In this document: in pieces, positions 29,424 through 38,625 of the stretch
How the letters are laid out: each line of letters starts with the position of its first letter
How positions within the stretch are numbered: position 1 is the stretch's first letter
Assembly (NCBI GenBank): GCA_020851555.1
Contig: JADZCM010000001.1
Coordinates: forward strand, 1 to 64,000
From: Bryobacterales bacterium
GTDB lineage: Bacteria; Acidobacteriota; Terriglobia; Bryobacterales; Bryobacteraceae
Length of the DNA: 64,000 nt
Direction: 5' to 3'
Notes under the pieces: model-generated
What the model was told of the DNA's origin: nothing
Database searches by the model: none
What the model saw: the letters and a program-made list of their open reading frames with translations, nothing else
Translations under genes and position numbers: made by a program

Positions 29424-29586
29424 CTACGTCCAGGCGCCGGCAGGCGTCCTCCGCGCCGCCCGCCCGGCCGAGGCCTCCGCCCAGATCAGCTTGCCGCCGA
29501 AGTACACGTTATAGTCCGTGTTCGACTGGCCTCCGTACGACGCCGGCACGTTCCCCTCGGTGCCCTCTCCAGGCCAGCCCCTACCG
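29424..29586 (-). pseudogene. RHS core remnant (unit 0)
   Basis: Read on the minus strand, this holds only the first part of the conserved RHS-core segment found in the three units to the right ('PGEG.EGNVPA' and 'DYNVYFGGKLIWAEA'). The codon aligned with ATG in the other copies reads AGG. The frame then departs from the core and stops at 29424. It is the most eroded member of the set and is not expected to be expressed. Confidence 0.65.
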
Positions 29587-29595
29587 AGCAGCGTA
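29467..29595. repeat. 129-bp RHS-core repeat, copy 1
   Basis: Near-identical by eye to 31478-31606 and 35168-35296. It encodes, on the minus strand, the 'GNVPATYGGQSNTDYNVYFG' part of the RHS core. All three copies lose similarity within about 10 bases past the shared CGAGCAGCGTA, marking a common breakpoint. Confidence 0.85.
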
Positions 29596-29639
29596 ATACC
29601 GGGGATGGGGCAGCGGTGACAGCGGCGAAATCGTCATAC

Positions 29640-30434
29640 TTACCTGATCTCCTCACCTACCAACGTAATACAACTCAACTTGCCGTACTCCGTCGAGCAG
29701 AATATCTCTTCGGACTTCGCGAAGGCCAGCTCACTCGGAAGCGGCCTGGATTCCATGAACAGGAGCGTGAAGGGGTACAACAGCACATTCATAAAGAACG
29801 GATCAGAACGCACGGCAGTCATCGTCCAAGGCGCGTCTAGTTCCTTGCTCAATTGGACTGTGAGCCCGCTGCAATCAGACTCATTCAGCGGGTCCTCAGA
29901 TTGAAGGTAAAAGCTCACCCACCTGCCTTCGTCGGGTCGGCTCCGGAACAGGGGTGTTGGCGCGCTGACCTCAAGGAACAGCACCTTAAAGTGGCTGCTC
30001 CCAAAACGAAGCCGGGATGGGTCACTCCCGTAAAGCACGGATCTATAGACCTCGCCTACCTCAGACCGGTAGCGCATCAAAGCACCGCTCGCAGACTGCA
30101 ACACCTCCACAACAGGCCCTCGTGGCCGGAGAGCAGTCCGCAGCGCATCGCGGCATTCGCTGAAGGTGTAGCATATGTCGGTGAGCGTCCGTGCCAGGGT
30201 TGCGTCACTGCGCTCCCCCAGTATCTTCACAGTCAGCCAGGAAGGCCTCGCTGACAACCCGGAAGAGTATTGCTGAAAGCACGCCCGGGCAATCTCTCCG
30301 GTGAGTACGCCATCCGGCGAGAGTAGTGTGGCATCCAGAACCCCTCCTACTCGCGCTTCTCGGAGCACCGTGCAATCGGCGCCGCGGAGCTGACTCTGGA
30401 GCGCCAGAAGAACCAGCATGAGTGTCAAACGCAT
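29640..30434 (-). CDS. Exported protein following RHS tip 1 (candidate immunity partner)
   Basis: A 264-residue protein with a Sec signal peptide ('MRLTLMLVLLALQSQL', cleaved near 'RGADC'). I do not recognise the mature domain; it has Cys residues that could pair in the periplasm and a mixed alpha/beta pattern. Its ATG at 30434 lies 7 bases after the stop of the RHS tip at 30442-31593, and its GAGGT ribosome site overlaps that stop, so it should be translationally coupled to the tip. Spacing, export signal and position match an immunity protein for an exported metallopeptidase toxin, but that is inference. Confidence 0.6.
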   Translation of the reverse strand: MRLTLMLVLLALQSQLRGADCTVLREARVGGVLDATLLSPDGVLTGEIARACFQQYSSGLSARPSWLTVKILGERSDATLARTLTDICYTFSECRDALRTALRPRGPVVEVLQSASGALMRYRSEVGEVYRSVLYGSDPSRLRFGSSHFKVLFLEVSAPTPLFRSRPDEGRWVSFYLQSEDPLNESDCSGLTVQLSKELDAPWTMTAVRSDPFFMNVLLYPFTLLFMESRPLPSELAFAKSEEIFCSTEYGKLSCITLVGEEIR

Positions 30435-30441
30435 GGCGACC

Positions 30442-31593
30442 TCAGAACCCGCGTCTTCCGCGCTCGGGTGTAGTGCGCCGGCTCCGGTCAGGGCAACCCG
30501 CCTCAAGCCAGTTCGTGATCTCGTTTGAACCGCCATACCGGTCCACGGCCCGAAACCCGTGCGCCGCCAGCCATCTCTCGAGCGCGAAGTTTTCGTGGCC
30601 TAGATTCGTGTATATGTGAAGCGCCTCGTGGATGAGGATGAAGCCGCTCTGCCCTGTGCTCCACCAGTTCGGTTGCAACACCACAAAGGGCAGTATCTTC
30701 TTTTCATCTTGCGAGCGGAACACCGAGGCGTCGCTGCCAAAGCTGCCCGTCTTGCCGAGCGGGACGGCGGACCCATTGCCGGACACGTAGTCCTGCACGA
30801 CGTACGCGTAGTCCGAGCTGGATCTGACGTCGTAGAAATGGATATCGCTCTCCGCAAGCCCGAGAATGGCGTCCAGCGGCAGAACCTTAGCGCAGCGGGT
30901 GTCGCCGAGCCTGCCAATGGCGTCCTTCAGCTTGGCGAGAGCAACCTTGTCCGTTGAAGCGTCCACCTTTGGAATCGGCGGTGCTGCTCCGCTGCTGCTT
31001 TCCGCCATCCCGAGCCAGTAGTCCCGCCAGGCGTACTCGAAGCCCGGGAAGTAGTTCGTGAAGAAGCTCAGGTACGGGATCAGGTTGTAGCTGAAGTAGG
31101 CAGTGAGGTAGTCGGAGCCGCCGACAGTGATGCTGTAGATCCAGCCGAAGTCGTATGGGTCCAACCCGCTGGGGTCGTTGAAATTCACCGGGTCGTTGCC
31201 AGCGTAACTGTAGTGGTTCAGGCTTTGGGGACTGGCGAGACTGCCGCCCAGTAGGTCCGGTGTGCTGAAGCGGGCGATGAAGGGGGAGTAGTAGCGGTTG
31301 CGGGCGTAGTCGAAACTGGTGGTCTCGTCGCGGTAGTAGGTGGCGAACTTGGTGCGGTCCTGCCCCGTGGCCGCCAATTGCTGCACGTACCCGTAGGGCA
31401 AGTAGCTGTGCGGCGTGCCGTTGCGCCATACCACCGAGCCCAGACGGTCCGTCCCCACCGGCCCCGCCGCAAGCCCCGCCGAGGCCTCCGCCCAAATCAG
31501 CTTGCCGCCAAAGTACACGTTGTAGTCCGTGTTCGACTGGTCCCCATACGTCGCCGGCACGTTCCCCTCGATGCCCTCTCCAGGCCGGCCCAT
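30442..31593 (-). CDS. RHS core C-terminus fused to HExxH metallopeptidase-like tip (unit 1)
   Basis: A 383-residue reading frame. Residues 1 to about 143 are the C-terminal RHS repeat-associated core: 'DYNVYFGGKLIWAEA', 'DRLGSVVWRNGT', 'KFATYYRDETTSFDYARNRYY' and the terminal 'NDPVNFNDPSGL'. The rest is a variable tip. It contains an Asp/Ser/Tyr-rich linker and then a zinc-peptidase motif, 'FILIHEALHIYTNLGHE', with HEALH at 322-326 and a possible third ligand His333. The long RHS shell that should precede the core is absent; homology stops about 10 bases upstream of the ATG. It is therefore either expressed alone from this ATG or a silent donor cassette for a full RHS gene elsewhere. An exported partner gene follows after 7 bases. 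Confidence 0.75.
   Translation of the reverse strand: MGRPGEGIEGNVPATYGDQSNTDYNVYFGGKLIWAEASAGLAAGPVGTDRLGSVVWRNGTPHSYLPYGYVQQLAATGQDRTKFATYYRDETTSFDYARNRYYSPFIARFSTPDLLGGSLASPQSLNHYSYAGNDPVNFNDPSGLDPYDFGWIYSITVGGSDYLTAYFSYNLIPYLSFFTNYFPGFEYAWRDYWLGMAESSSGAAPPIPKVDASTDKVALAKLKDAIGRLGDTRCAKVLPLDAILGLAESDIHFYDVRSSSDYAYVVQDYVSGNGSAVPLGKTGSFGSDASVFRSQDEKKILPFVVLQPNWWSTGQSGFILIHEALHIYTNLGHENFALERWLAAHGFRAVDRYGGSNEITNWLEAGCPDRSRRTTPERGRRGF
31288..31370. repeat. 83-bp RHS-core repeat, copy 1
   Basis: Encodes the 'FATYYRDETTSFDYARNRYY' segment on the minus strand. It is almost identical at nucleotide level to 33642-33724 and 34984-35066, which points to recent duplication or gene conversion. Confidence 0.85.
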
Positions 31594-31606
31594 ACCGAGC
31601 AGCGTA
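31478..31606. repeat. 129-bp RHS-core repeat, copy 2
   Basis: Near-identical by eye to 29467-29595 and 35168-35296. This copy is the start of the only unit in which core and tip are still in one frame. Confidence 0.85.
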
Positions 31607-31642
31607 CCACCGGCGAGGTGTCAGCGTGTCCTGGCACCGGGT

Positions 31643-32083
31643 TCAGATCCGGTATCGCATCGAGTGCGCCGGGCTGGCGTTGGCTTGCATCTTCGTGGCA
31701 TCGATCGCCACCGTGCCGAGCTTCCCCAATCCGGCACGCTGGCACAGTTGCAGAGCCTGCACAAAGAGCTTCGACAGAGCCTCCAAATACTCCTGCCGGA
31801 AGGCCGCGATCGTGTCGTGGTCTGGATGCTGGGCCGCCGCCAGGTATCGAAACGCCACATCCTCGTAGCTCGCCCGCTCGATGCGCCGCGAACTGGTCCG
31901 GCCCGTCGCGTAGCCGCACCGCAGCAGCCGCGTCAGCATCAGCGGATGATAGGCCGCCAGGCCGCGCCCGTCGTCTCGCTCATAGACCGGGTAGATCTCA
32001 TTCAGGTCCAACGTCTCGGCCACATCCGCGATGAAACGAGCCAAGTGCCCCTCGGGCAGCCAGTCCTGCAACGCGGGCGGCAA
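31643..32083 (-). pseudogene. IS1182-family transposase fragment
   Basis: About 146 residues of the N-terminal half of an IS1182-like transposase (DUF772 type): 'PPALQDWLPEGHLARFIADV', 'YHPLMLTRLLRCGYATG', 'RRIERASYEDVAFRYLAA' and the first catalytic-Asp region 'VAIDATKMQANAS'. The open frame starts at a TTG at 32083. A stop codon about 10 bases further upstream cuts off the true N-terminus, and the catalytic C-terminal half is missing after 31643. It is dead and marks past insertion or rearrangement between RHS units 1 and 2. Confidence 0.8.
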
Positions 32084-32239
32084 AAGAAACGGCTAATCCA
32101 GAGTACAGGTCCGGCATCTCGTCATCGCTTCATTCGATGAATCTCCGCCCTCGTCCGTTCCGACGATTCAGACCCAGTCCGATCTATCTCCGACAGGCTC
32201 GTGTACTATCATCGAACGTTACCGGTCCGCGTGGATCGG

Positions 32240-32827
32240 TCAGGGCAATGTGAGCTCCTGCTCATGTTTTGGGAGAACATCAGTCGCGACTACGTCACAT
32301 ATGCCAACATCCCCGAGGGTAACGAGGATGTACCTACCAGGCTTGATGTTCTGGAAGACGAAGTCCCCTGATTCCATTGCGGCGGCCTCGGCGTACTCAG
32401 TTTCAGCCAAGGCTGAGAGCAGACGGACGTAGGTACACCGCCTGTCCCTACTGCCGGCCGGGAGCCTCCCTCGGACCGTGTTGCCTTCCCAGGGCGATTC
32501 GATCGGGGCCAAGAAGAGCGGCACGACAACCAGTTGGTACCTCCGGTCTATTGTGATCTTCTTGTCGACAGGGTAGGCTGGCGATCCGCGTACAGTCAGC
32601 GTGTAGGTTCCGTACCCAAGCGTTACCTTTGGAGCGATTCGGACCTCCTTGCCGGGTACTCCATTCACAACCTCCCGAACGGAGACCGCGAAAGTGCCCT
32701 GTAGGGGCTTGCCGAAAGAGTCCACGATCAGCACCTGAAGGACTCCCTCTTTGCCCGCTTCATCCAGAGGCACCTGAGAGAGGAGAGAAACCGAGGCACC
32801 CAGCAGAAGTAAGACCATGCGCACCAT
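32240..32827 (-). CDS. Exported beta-sandwich protein following RHS tip 2 (candidate immunity partner)
   Basis: A 195-residue protein with a Sec signal peptide ('MVLLLLGASVSLLSQ'). The mature part looks like carboxypeptidase-regulatory or Ig-like beta sandwiches: 'GVLQVLIVDSFGKPLQGTF' and, later, 'NIKPGRYILVTLGD'. Its start at 32827 (or ATG at 32818) lies about 9 bases after the stop of the tip at 32837-33556, so the two are paired in the same way as in unit 1. It is unrelated in sequence to the partner of unit 1. A role as immunity or chaperone to the tip is inference from position only. The 156 bases between it and the transposase fragment hold nothing recognisable. Confidence 0.6.
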   Translation of the reverse strand: MVRMVLLLLGASVSLLSQVPLDEAGKEGVLQVLIVDSFGKPLQGTFAVSVREVVNGVPGKEVRIAPKVTLGYGTYTLTVRGSPAYPVDKKITIDRRYQLVVVPLFLAPIESPWEGNTVRGRLPAGSRDRRCTYVRLLSALAETEYAEAAAMESGDFVFQNIKPGRYILVTLGDVGICDVVATDVLPKHEQELTLP

Positions 32828-32836
32828 TGGATATTC

Positions 32837-33556
32837 TCAATTGAGGCAGTCGGTCAACAGCCTCACCGTGATATCTCTGCTGCCGTTTACAAGGGTGATT
32901 CCGAGGTTGCGTGCCAAGTCGTCATCGGTGAGACCGATGATGTTGTGTACAAGTTCGTGCATGACGACTGCCGCAGCCCAACCGCTTCCGATCTGGTTGA
33001 AGTAGGAGGGGCGGATCCATATGCGGTTGCCCCCTAGCTCAGTCATGGCCCTAGTCCCAGGGCTCCCTGCGAACACGTCGGCCACCGTCTGGAGTGGGAC
33101 CAGTGCGGCGAGTCCCGGAACTGCGCTGTTCGTGTAAAGGTCACCAAGTGGCGCACGGCTGGTCGTCCCATCGAGGAAGACAACGGAACCGGCAGCAAGT
33201 TGCAGGCGACTGATCGGGTCGGCGGTGAGGCCACTCGGCAGGTCCGCGACCGATATCCCAATATCCGCCAGGGTCTTCTGGCAGGTGTCCGACCAATACG
33301 GCCTATTGGCAACGAAGCTCGCAGTCTCGGAGGCAACCGACAGCGCGTAGTTCGTTTCGTCCCCCGGAGATCTGCCCGCACTCCCTTCCTCGGCCTGGCC
33401 GGACTGCCATGTGTCGTACGACACGTTGCTGAAGAAGTGGGTTGAGTAATCCCATACAGCGACCCACACGGGGACACAGTAGCCGCTGGCCTCACGGTAT
33501 TGTCCCAGCGGGCACGGAGCCTGCATGATGTGGCCCTCCGGATCATTGAAGTTCAC
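32837..33556 (-). CDS. HExxH metallopeptidase-like RHS tip, frame-separated from its core (unit 2)
   Basis: A 239-residue frame beginning at the GTG of the RHS-core ending ('NFNDPEGHIMQ') and continuing as a variable tip. It carries 'AVVMHELVHNIIGLTDDDLA', with HELVH at 200-204 and an acidic residue two after the Thr at the place where unit 1 has His. Upstream a disulfide-capable 'SDTCQKTLADIG' resembles 'GDTRCAKVLPLD' of unit 1, so the two tips may be distant members of one family. The core that should precede it is in another frame (33561-33757), apparently because a short stretch was deleted at about 33557-33575. As it stands it lacks its secretion shell and is probably silent. Confidence 0.65.
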   Translation of the reverse strand: MNFNDPEGHIMQAPCPLGQYREASGYCVPVWVAVWDYSTHFFSNVSYDTWQSGQAEEGSAGRSPGDETNYALSVASETASFVANRPYWSDTCQKTLADIGISVADLPSGLTADPISRLQLAAGSVVFLDGTTSRAPLGDLYTNSAVPGLAALVPLQTVADVFAGSPGTRAMTELGGNRIWIRPSYFNQIGSGWAAAVVMHELVHNIIGLTDDDLARNLGITLVNGSRDITVRLLTDCLN

Positions 33557-33560
33557 CGGA

Positions 33561-33757
33561 TCATTTCCGAGACTGCGGATTGCCGGGGCGCGCGCTTCCG
33601 GCGTAGGGGTCCGGCGTGGTGAAGCGGGCGGTGAAGGTGGAGTAGTAGCGGTTGCGGGCGTAGTCGAAACTGGTGGTCTCGTCGCGGTAGTAGGTGGCGA
33701 ACTTGGTGCGGTCCTGCCCCGTGGCGGCCGCTTCCTGCCCGTAGGGGAGGTACTTGG
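33561..33757 (-). pseudogene. RHS core fragment of unit 2
   Basis: Holds the core segments 'YLPYGQEAAATGQDRTKFAT', 'DETTSFDYARNRYY' and 'FTTPDPYAG', then a premature stop at 33561. Upstream of 33757 the sequence no longer matches the core, so the 129-bp part is missing. Between 'NPQS' and 'GNDPVNFNDP' the usual 'LNxYSYV' residues are absent and the frame changes, which disconnects it from the tip gene. Confidence 0.7.
33642..33724. repeat. 83-bp RHS-core repeat, copy 2
   Basis: Nearly identical to 31288-31370 and 34984-35066. It lies in the frame-broken core of unit 2. Confidence 0.85.
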
Positions 33758-33964
33758 ATCCCACAGATCTCAGCCAGTCCGTTGTCACCGCCGCCGAGCC
33801 GCCCGAACAGGCGTGGCAACTTCTTTCAGTGCCGTTCATCCGTCACGTGCGCTCCGCCGACTGCCTCAGCGCATTGTAGCTCCGCGCGCAGGGGCTATGC
33901 AGAACGCCCGCCATGCCACGCCGGCGGGCAGAGGGGCCGCGCCTGCCGCAAGCGGCTCGCAGGA

Positions 33965-34927
33965 TCACTCAGGCGCGCCACCGGGAGCATCTCCACCCGA
34001 GCGCGCTGACCACTCCCGCAGCAGTCTTGCCGTGGCCGGTGCAATCCATTGCGGTTTCCTGGCGAGCGGCTCGACGATTTGTATCTCGTCCAGGCCAGCC
34101 CGCCAGTACCCAATGGCAAGGCACACGTCGCTGATCCTCCGCCCAGGCAATGGGGTGTCAGAGAAGTACCAGGAGGACTTGTAGTAGCACCCTTGGCCGG
34201 TGCCCACCGTCGCGAGCACCTCCCCCGCATTGTTCACAGACGGCGGATCGGCCATTGCGCTACGGTCATTGGCGCACTGCGCCGGCCCCGGCGGCGAGAA
34301 GACGCACAGAGGGGAATCAGGACTGTGCAGATAAGCAACTCTGGAGCCGTCCGGGCTGATATCGAACATGCCACTCGCCGCCGCCTTGAATGAGGTGATT
34401 CTCACTGCCGGCGGGACTCCTTCATAGAGGTCTTTATCGAAGTCTTTGGCGTAGCCGACCACGATCTTCCCGTCGGAACTGCAACGGAAAAGGCTGTAGA
34501 ACGGGTAGCTCAACTGGCCGCCGTGCAGCAGGTCTAGCGCCGGGGAGGCCACGTCTATCGAGAAAATGCCGCCGCAGGTGCTCGCGACTCCCCCAGCGCC
34601 TCGAACCTCCCTTCTGCCGCCTGTCTGGAGGTTGATGACGGTGGCGATGGTCTCGCTTTCGGACCAGATTCCATGGTCCTTGAGGAGGTGCCAGGTTCTG
34701 TACACGAGGCTCGTCTGTTCATCGCTGACGGCGAACCCTGTAAGATCGGCCCGATGAGTGATCCGCGTGGTTTGCCCCTCACAGGTGACGAATACGTCGG
34801 CCCTACGGATGAAGGCAAAGCACAGTCCATATTCCTGCCCGGGGCAGTCGCCCGCCATCAGGACCATCATGGCCAGCAGGAGCAGCGCTCTCGGATAACC
34901 TGGTATTGCCCACGAACGCCTGCGCAT
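33965..34927 (-). CDS. Exported beta-propeller-like protein in unit 3
   Basis: A 320-residue exported protein. The N-terminus 'ALLLLAMMVLMAGDCPGQ' is a signal peptide, possibly with a lipobox Cys. The mature part has TolB/WD40-like strands, including 'GMFDISPDGSRVAYLHSP'. I chose the ATG at 34927; the frame is open to 35119, but that part is antisense-like RHS core in the wrong frame. It lies directly after the truncated RHS core of unit 3, where units 1 and 2 have a tip and then an exported partner. It may therefore be the partner of a tip that was deleted. Its function is unknown. Confidence 0.6.
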   Translation of the reverse strand: MRRRSWAIPGYPRALLLLAMMVLMAGDCPGQEYGLCFAFIRRADVFVTCEGQTTRITHRADLTGFAVSDEQTSLVYRTWHLLKDHGIWSESETIATVINLQTGGRREVRGAGGVASTCGGIFSIDVASPALDLLHGGQLSYPFYSLFRCSSDGKIVVGYAKDFDKDLYEGVPPAVRITSFKAAASGMFDISPDGSRVAYLHSPDSPLCVFSPPGPAQCANDRSAMADPPSVNNAGEVLATVGTGQGCYYKSSWYFSDTPLPGRRISDVCLAIGYWRAGLDEIQIVEPLARKPQWIAPATARLLREWSARSGGDAPGGAPE

Positions 34928-34983
34928 GTGTCCTCGCTCAGAAGAAAGTAATGGTTGATGTGACGTCTTCCAGGCCGGTGGTT

Positions 34984-35066
34984 GTAGTAGCGGTTGCGGG
35001 CGTAGTCGAAACTGGTGGTCTCGTCGCGGTAGTAGGTGGCGAACTTGATGCAGTCCTGCCCCGTGG
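34984..35066. repeat. 83-bp RHS-core repeat, copy 3
   Basis: Nearly identical to 31288-31370 and 33642-33724. Its left edge coincides with the breakpoint where unit 3 loses RHS homology. Confidence 0.85.
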
Positions 35067-35283
35067 CCGCCGCTTCCTGCCCGTAGGGGAAGTAGCGGTT
35101 GGCCGTGCCGTTGCGCCACGCCACCGAGCCCAGACGGTCCGCCCCCACCGGCCTCGCCGCAAGCGCCGCCGAGGCTTCCGCCCAGATCAGCTTGCCGCCA
35201 AAGTACACGTTATAATCCGTGTTCGACTGGCCTCCGTACGTCGCCGGCACGTTTCCCTCGATGCCCTCCCCAGGCCAACCCAT
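34985..35283 (-). pseudogene. RHS core fragment of unit 3, tip deleted
   Basis: From the ATG at 35283 the core reads normally ('GWPGEGIEGNVPATYGGQ', 'DRLGSVAWRNGTANRYFPYG', 'DETTSFDYARNRYYN') and then breaks off at about 34985, before the TPDPxxG segment. The frame continues as unrelated residues to 34867. The tip is gone and an exported protein gene begins 58 bases later. This looks like a deletion joining the core to the partner gene. Confidence 0.7.
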
Positions 35284-35296
35284 ACCGAGCAGCGTA
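35168..35296. repeat. 129-bp RHS-core repeat, copy 3
   Basis: Near-identical by eye to 29467-29595 and 31478-31606. It is the right-hand boundary of the RHS-fragment region; acs begins about 90 bases further on. Confidence 0.85.
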
Positions 35297-35385
35297 CCAC
35301 TGGCGCACAGCCGGAGTGTATGGAGCCGGGTTCCAGGTTGCCGGACGGTCCGGGCCGGAGGCAGGGCGGCGCCGGCCGGCGGCCG

Positions 35386-37317
<1,932 letters not shown>

Positions 37318-37375
37318 GACCAGATTCCCCTCTGAGATATTGAGCCCAGTGATTTGATTCTAGCGCGTCTGAAGA

Positions 37376-37924
37376 CTACCGCACCGGGCCGATCCGCGCC
37401 AGGGGCCAGTACACGAAGACGGCCCGGCCGTAGATCGAGTCCCGGCCTATGGGCCCCCAGGAACGGCTGTCGCTGGAGGAGGAGCGGTGGTCGCCGAGCA
37501 CGTAGTAGTGGCCGTCCGGCACCCTCGTCTCCGGGGCGGAGAGGCTGTCGCGGTACCTGGCGGGCACGTAGTCCTCCGGCAGGCGGCTGCCGTTCACGAA
37601 GACCGTGCCCCGGTCGATGGACACACGGTCGCCCGGCAGCCCGACCACCCGCTTGATATAGGACTTGCCCGGTTCCCCCGGAAACCAGAAGACCACCAGG
37701 TCGCCGCGCGAGATCTTCTCGATCCCCATGCGATAGGCGAATTTGTTGATGAAGATCCGCTCCTGGTTCTCCAGCGCCGGCATCATGCTGGTGCCCTCCA
37801 CCTGCACCGGCTGGTAGATGAACAGGATCACCAGGGCCGCGATGAGCACGGAAATCACCAGGTCGCGCAGCCACGCCAGGGCCAGGCGGGCAGGTGAGGG
37901 TTCAGGGTTCGCGGGATTCTGCAT
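37376..37924 (-). CDS. lepB: Signal peptidase I
   Basis: A 182-residue type I signal peptidase that removes leader peptides from exported proteins at the inner membrane. One N-terminal membrane segment (about 20-38) precedes the catalytic Ser46 in 'VEGTSMMPAL' and the general-base Lys91 in 'KSYIKRVVGLPGD'. The C-terminal 'YYVLGDHRSSSSDSR' is box E. Length is at the short end but typical for bacteria with a single N-terminal anchor. It sits between a DUF218 gene and acs. Confidence 0.95.
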   Translation of the reverse strand: MQNPANPEPSPARLALAWLRDLVISVLIAALVILFIYQPVQVEGTSMMPALENQERIFINKFAYRMGIEKISRGDLVVFWFPGEPGKSYIKRVVGLPGDRVSIDRGTVFVNGSRLPEDYVPARYRDSLSAPETRVPDGHYYVLGDHRSSSSDSRSWGPIGRDSIYGRAVFVYWPLARIGPVR

Positions 37925-37975
37925 GTCCTATACCAATAGATACTCTCCGCCGCCCAAAAGGTTTCCCCGGGATGT

Positions 37976-38566
37976 TCACAGCCTGATGCCGGCCTGCCAG
38001 AGAAAGTATCCCACCGACTGCCGCAGGTAGAGCCACCAGAGGCGGGAGGGCGCCCCGGCCGGGGTGGGCCTGGGCGAGCCGTAGACTTTGACCCCCTGAT
38101 CCGTGAGCATCTGCTTGGCCCGGAAGATGTGGTAGCCGTCGCTCACCAGGATGCAGGATGTCAGCCCCATGCGGTGCATGATCTCGGCCGCCGCAGCCAC
38201 ACTTTGCATCGTCGTGGCGGCCTCCGGCTCCACCAGGATGGCTTCCGACGGGACGTTCTTCCCAACCAGGTAGGCGCGGCCCACGCCGCCTTCGGTGAAC
38301 AGGGGGTCGCCGCCCGCTCCCCCCGTGGTCAGGATGCGCGGGGCCAACCCGCGGAGGTACAGATCCAGCGCGTGGTCCAAACGGGCCCGGAAGACCGGCG
38401 ACGGCCGGCCCCTGTACTCGGCGGCGCCCAGAACCACGATCAACTCGGCCGGCTGAGCCTCGTCCACGGTGGATTGCTGATGGATGCGCCAGGCCACCGC
38501 CACCAGCCGCACCCCTACCGCCGTCAGGGCCGCCAGGGGAAGCAGCCAGGCCAGCCGTCTCCGCAT
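37976..38566 (-). CDS. DUF218 / YdcF-SanA-like membrane-anchored protein
   Basis: A 196-residue protein with one N-terminal membrane segment and a periplasmic DUF218 domain: 'ELIVVLGAAEYRGRPSPVFRARLDHALDLY', 'ILTTGG', and 'TSCILVSDGYHIFRA'. Relatives such as SanA and ElyC affect envelope integrity and glycan-lipid carriers; the precise reaction is not known. It is upstream of lepB by 51 bases on the same strand, so a shared envelope role is possible. Confidence 0.82.
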   Translation of the reverse strand: MRRRLAWLLPLAALTAVGVRLVAVAWRIHQQSTVDEAQPAELIVVLGAAEYRGRPSPVFRARLDHALDLYLRGLAPRILTTGGAGGDPLFTEGGVGRAYLVGKNVPSEAILVEPEAATTMQSVAAAAEIMHRMGLTSCILVSDGYHIFRAKQMLTDQGVKVYGSPRPTPAGAPSRLWWLYLRQSVGYFLWQAGIRL

Positions 38567-38625
38567 GCGGTATGATGCTATTCGTTCCAGCGTACTTCTG
38601 ACAGTCTACGACACGCCGTTGCTCC

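Noticed and set aside
31643..32083. IS1182 fragment as an active transposon
   Set aside because: Both ends of the coding region are missing and no inverted repeats flank it.
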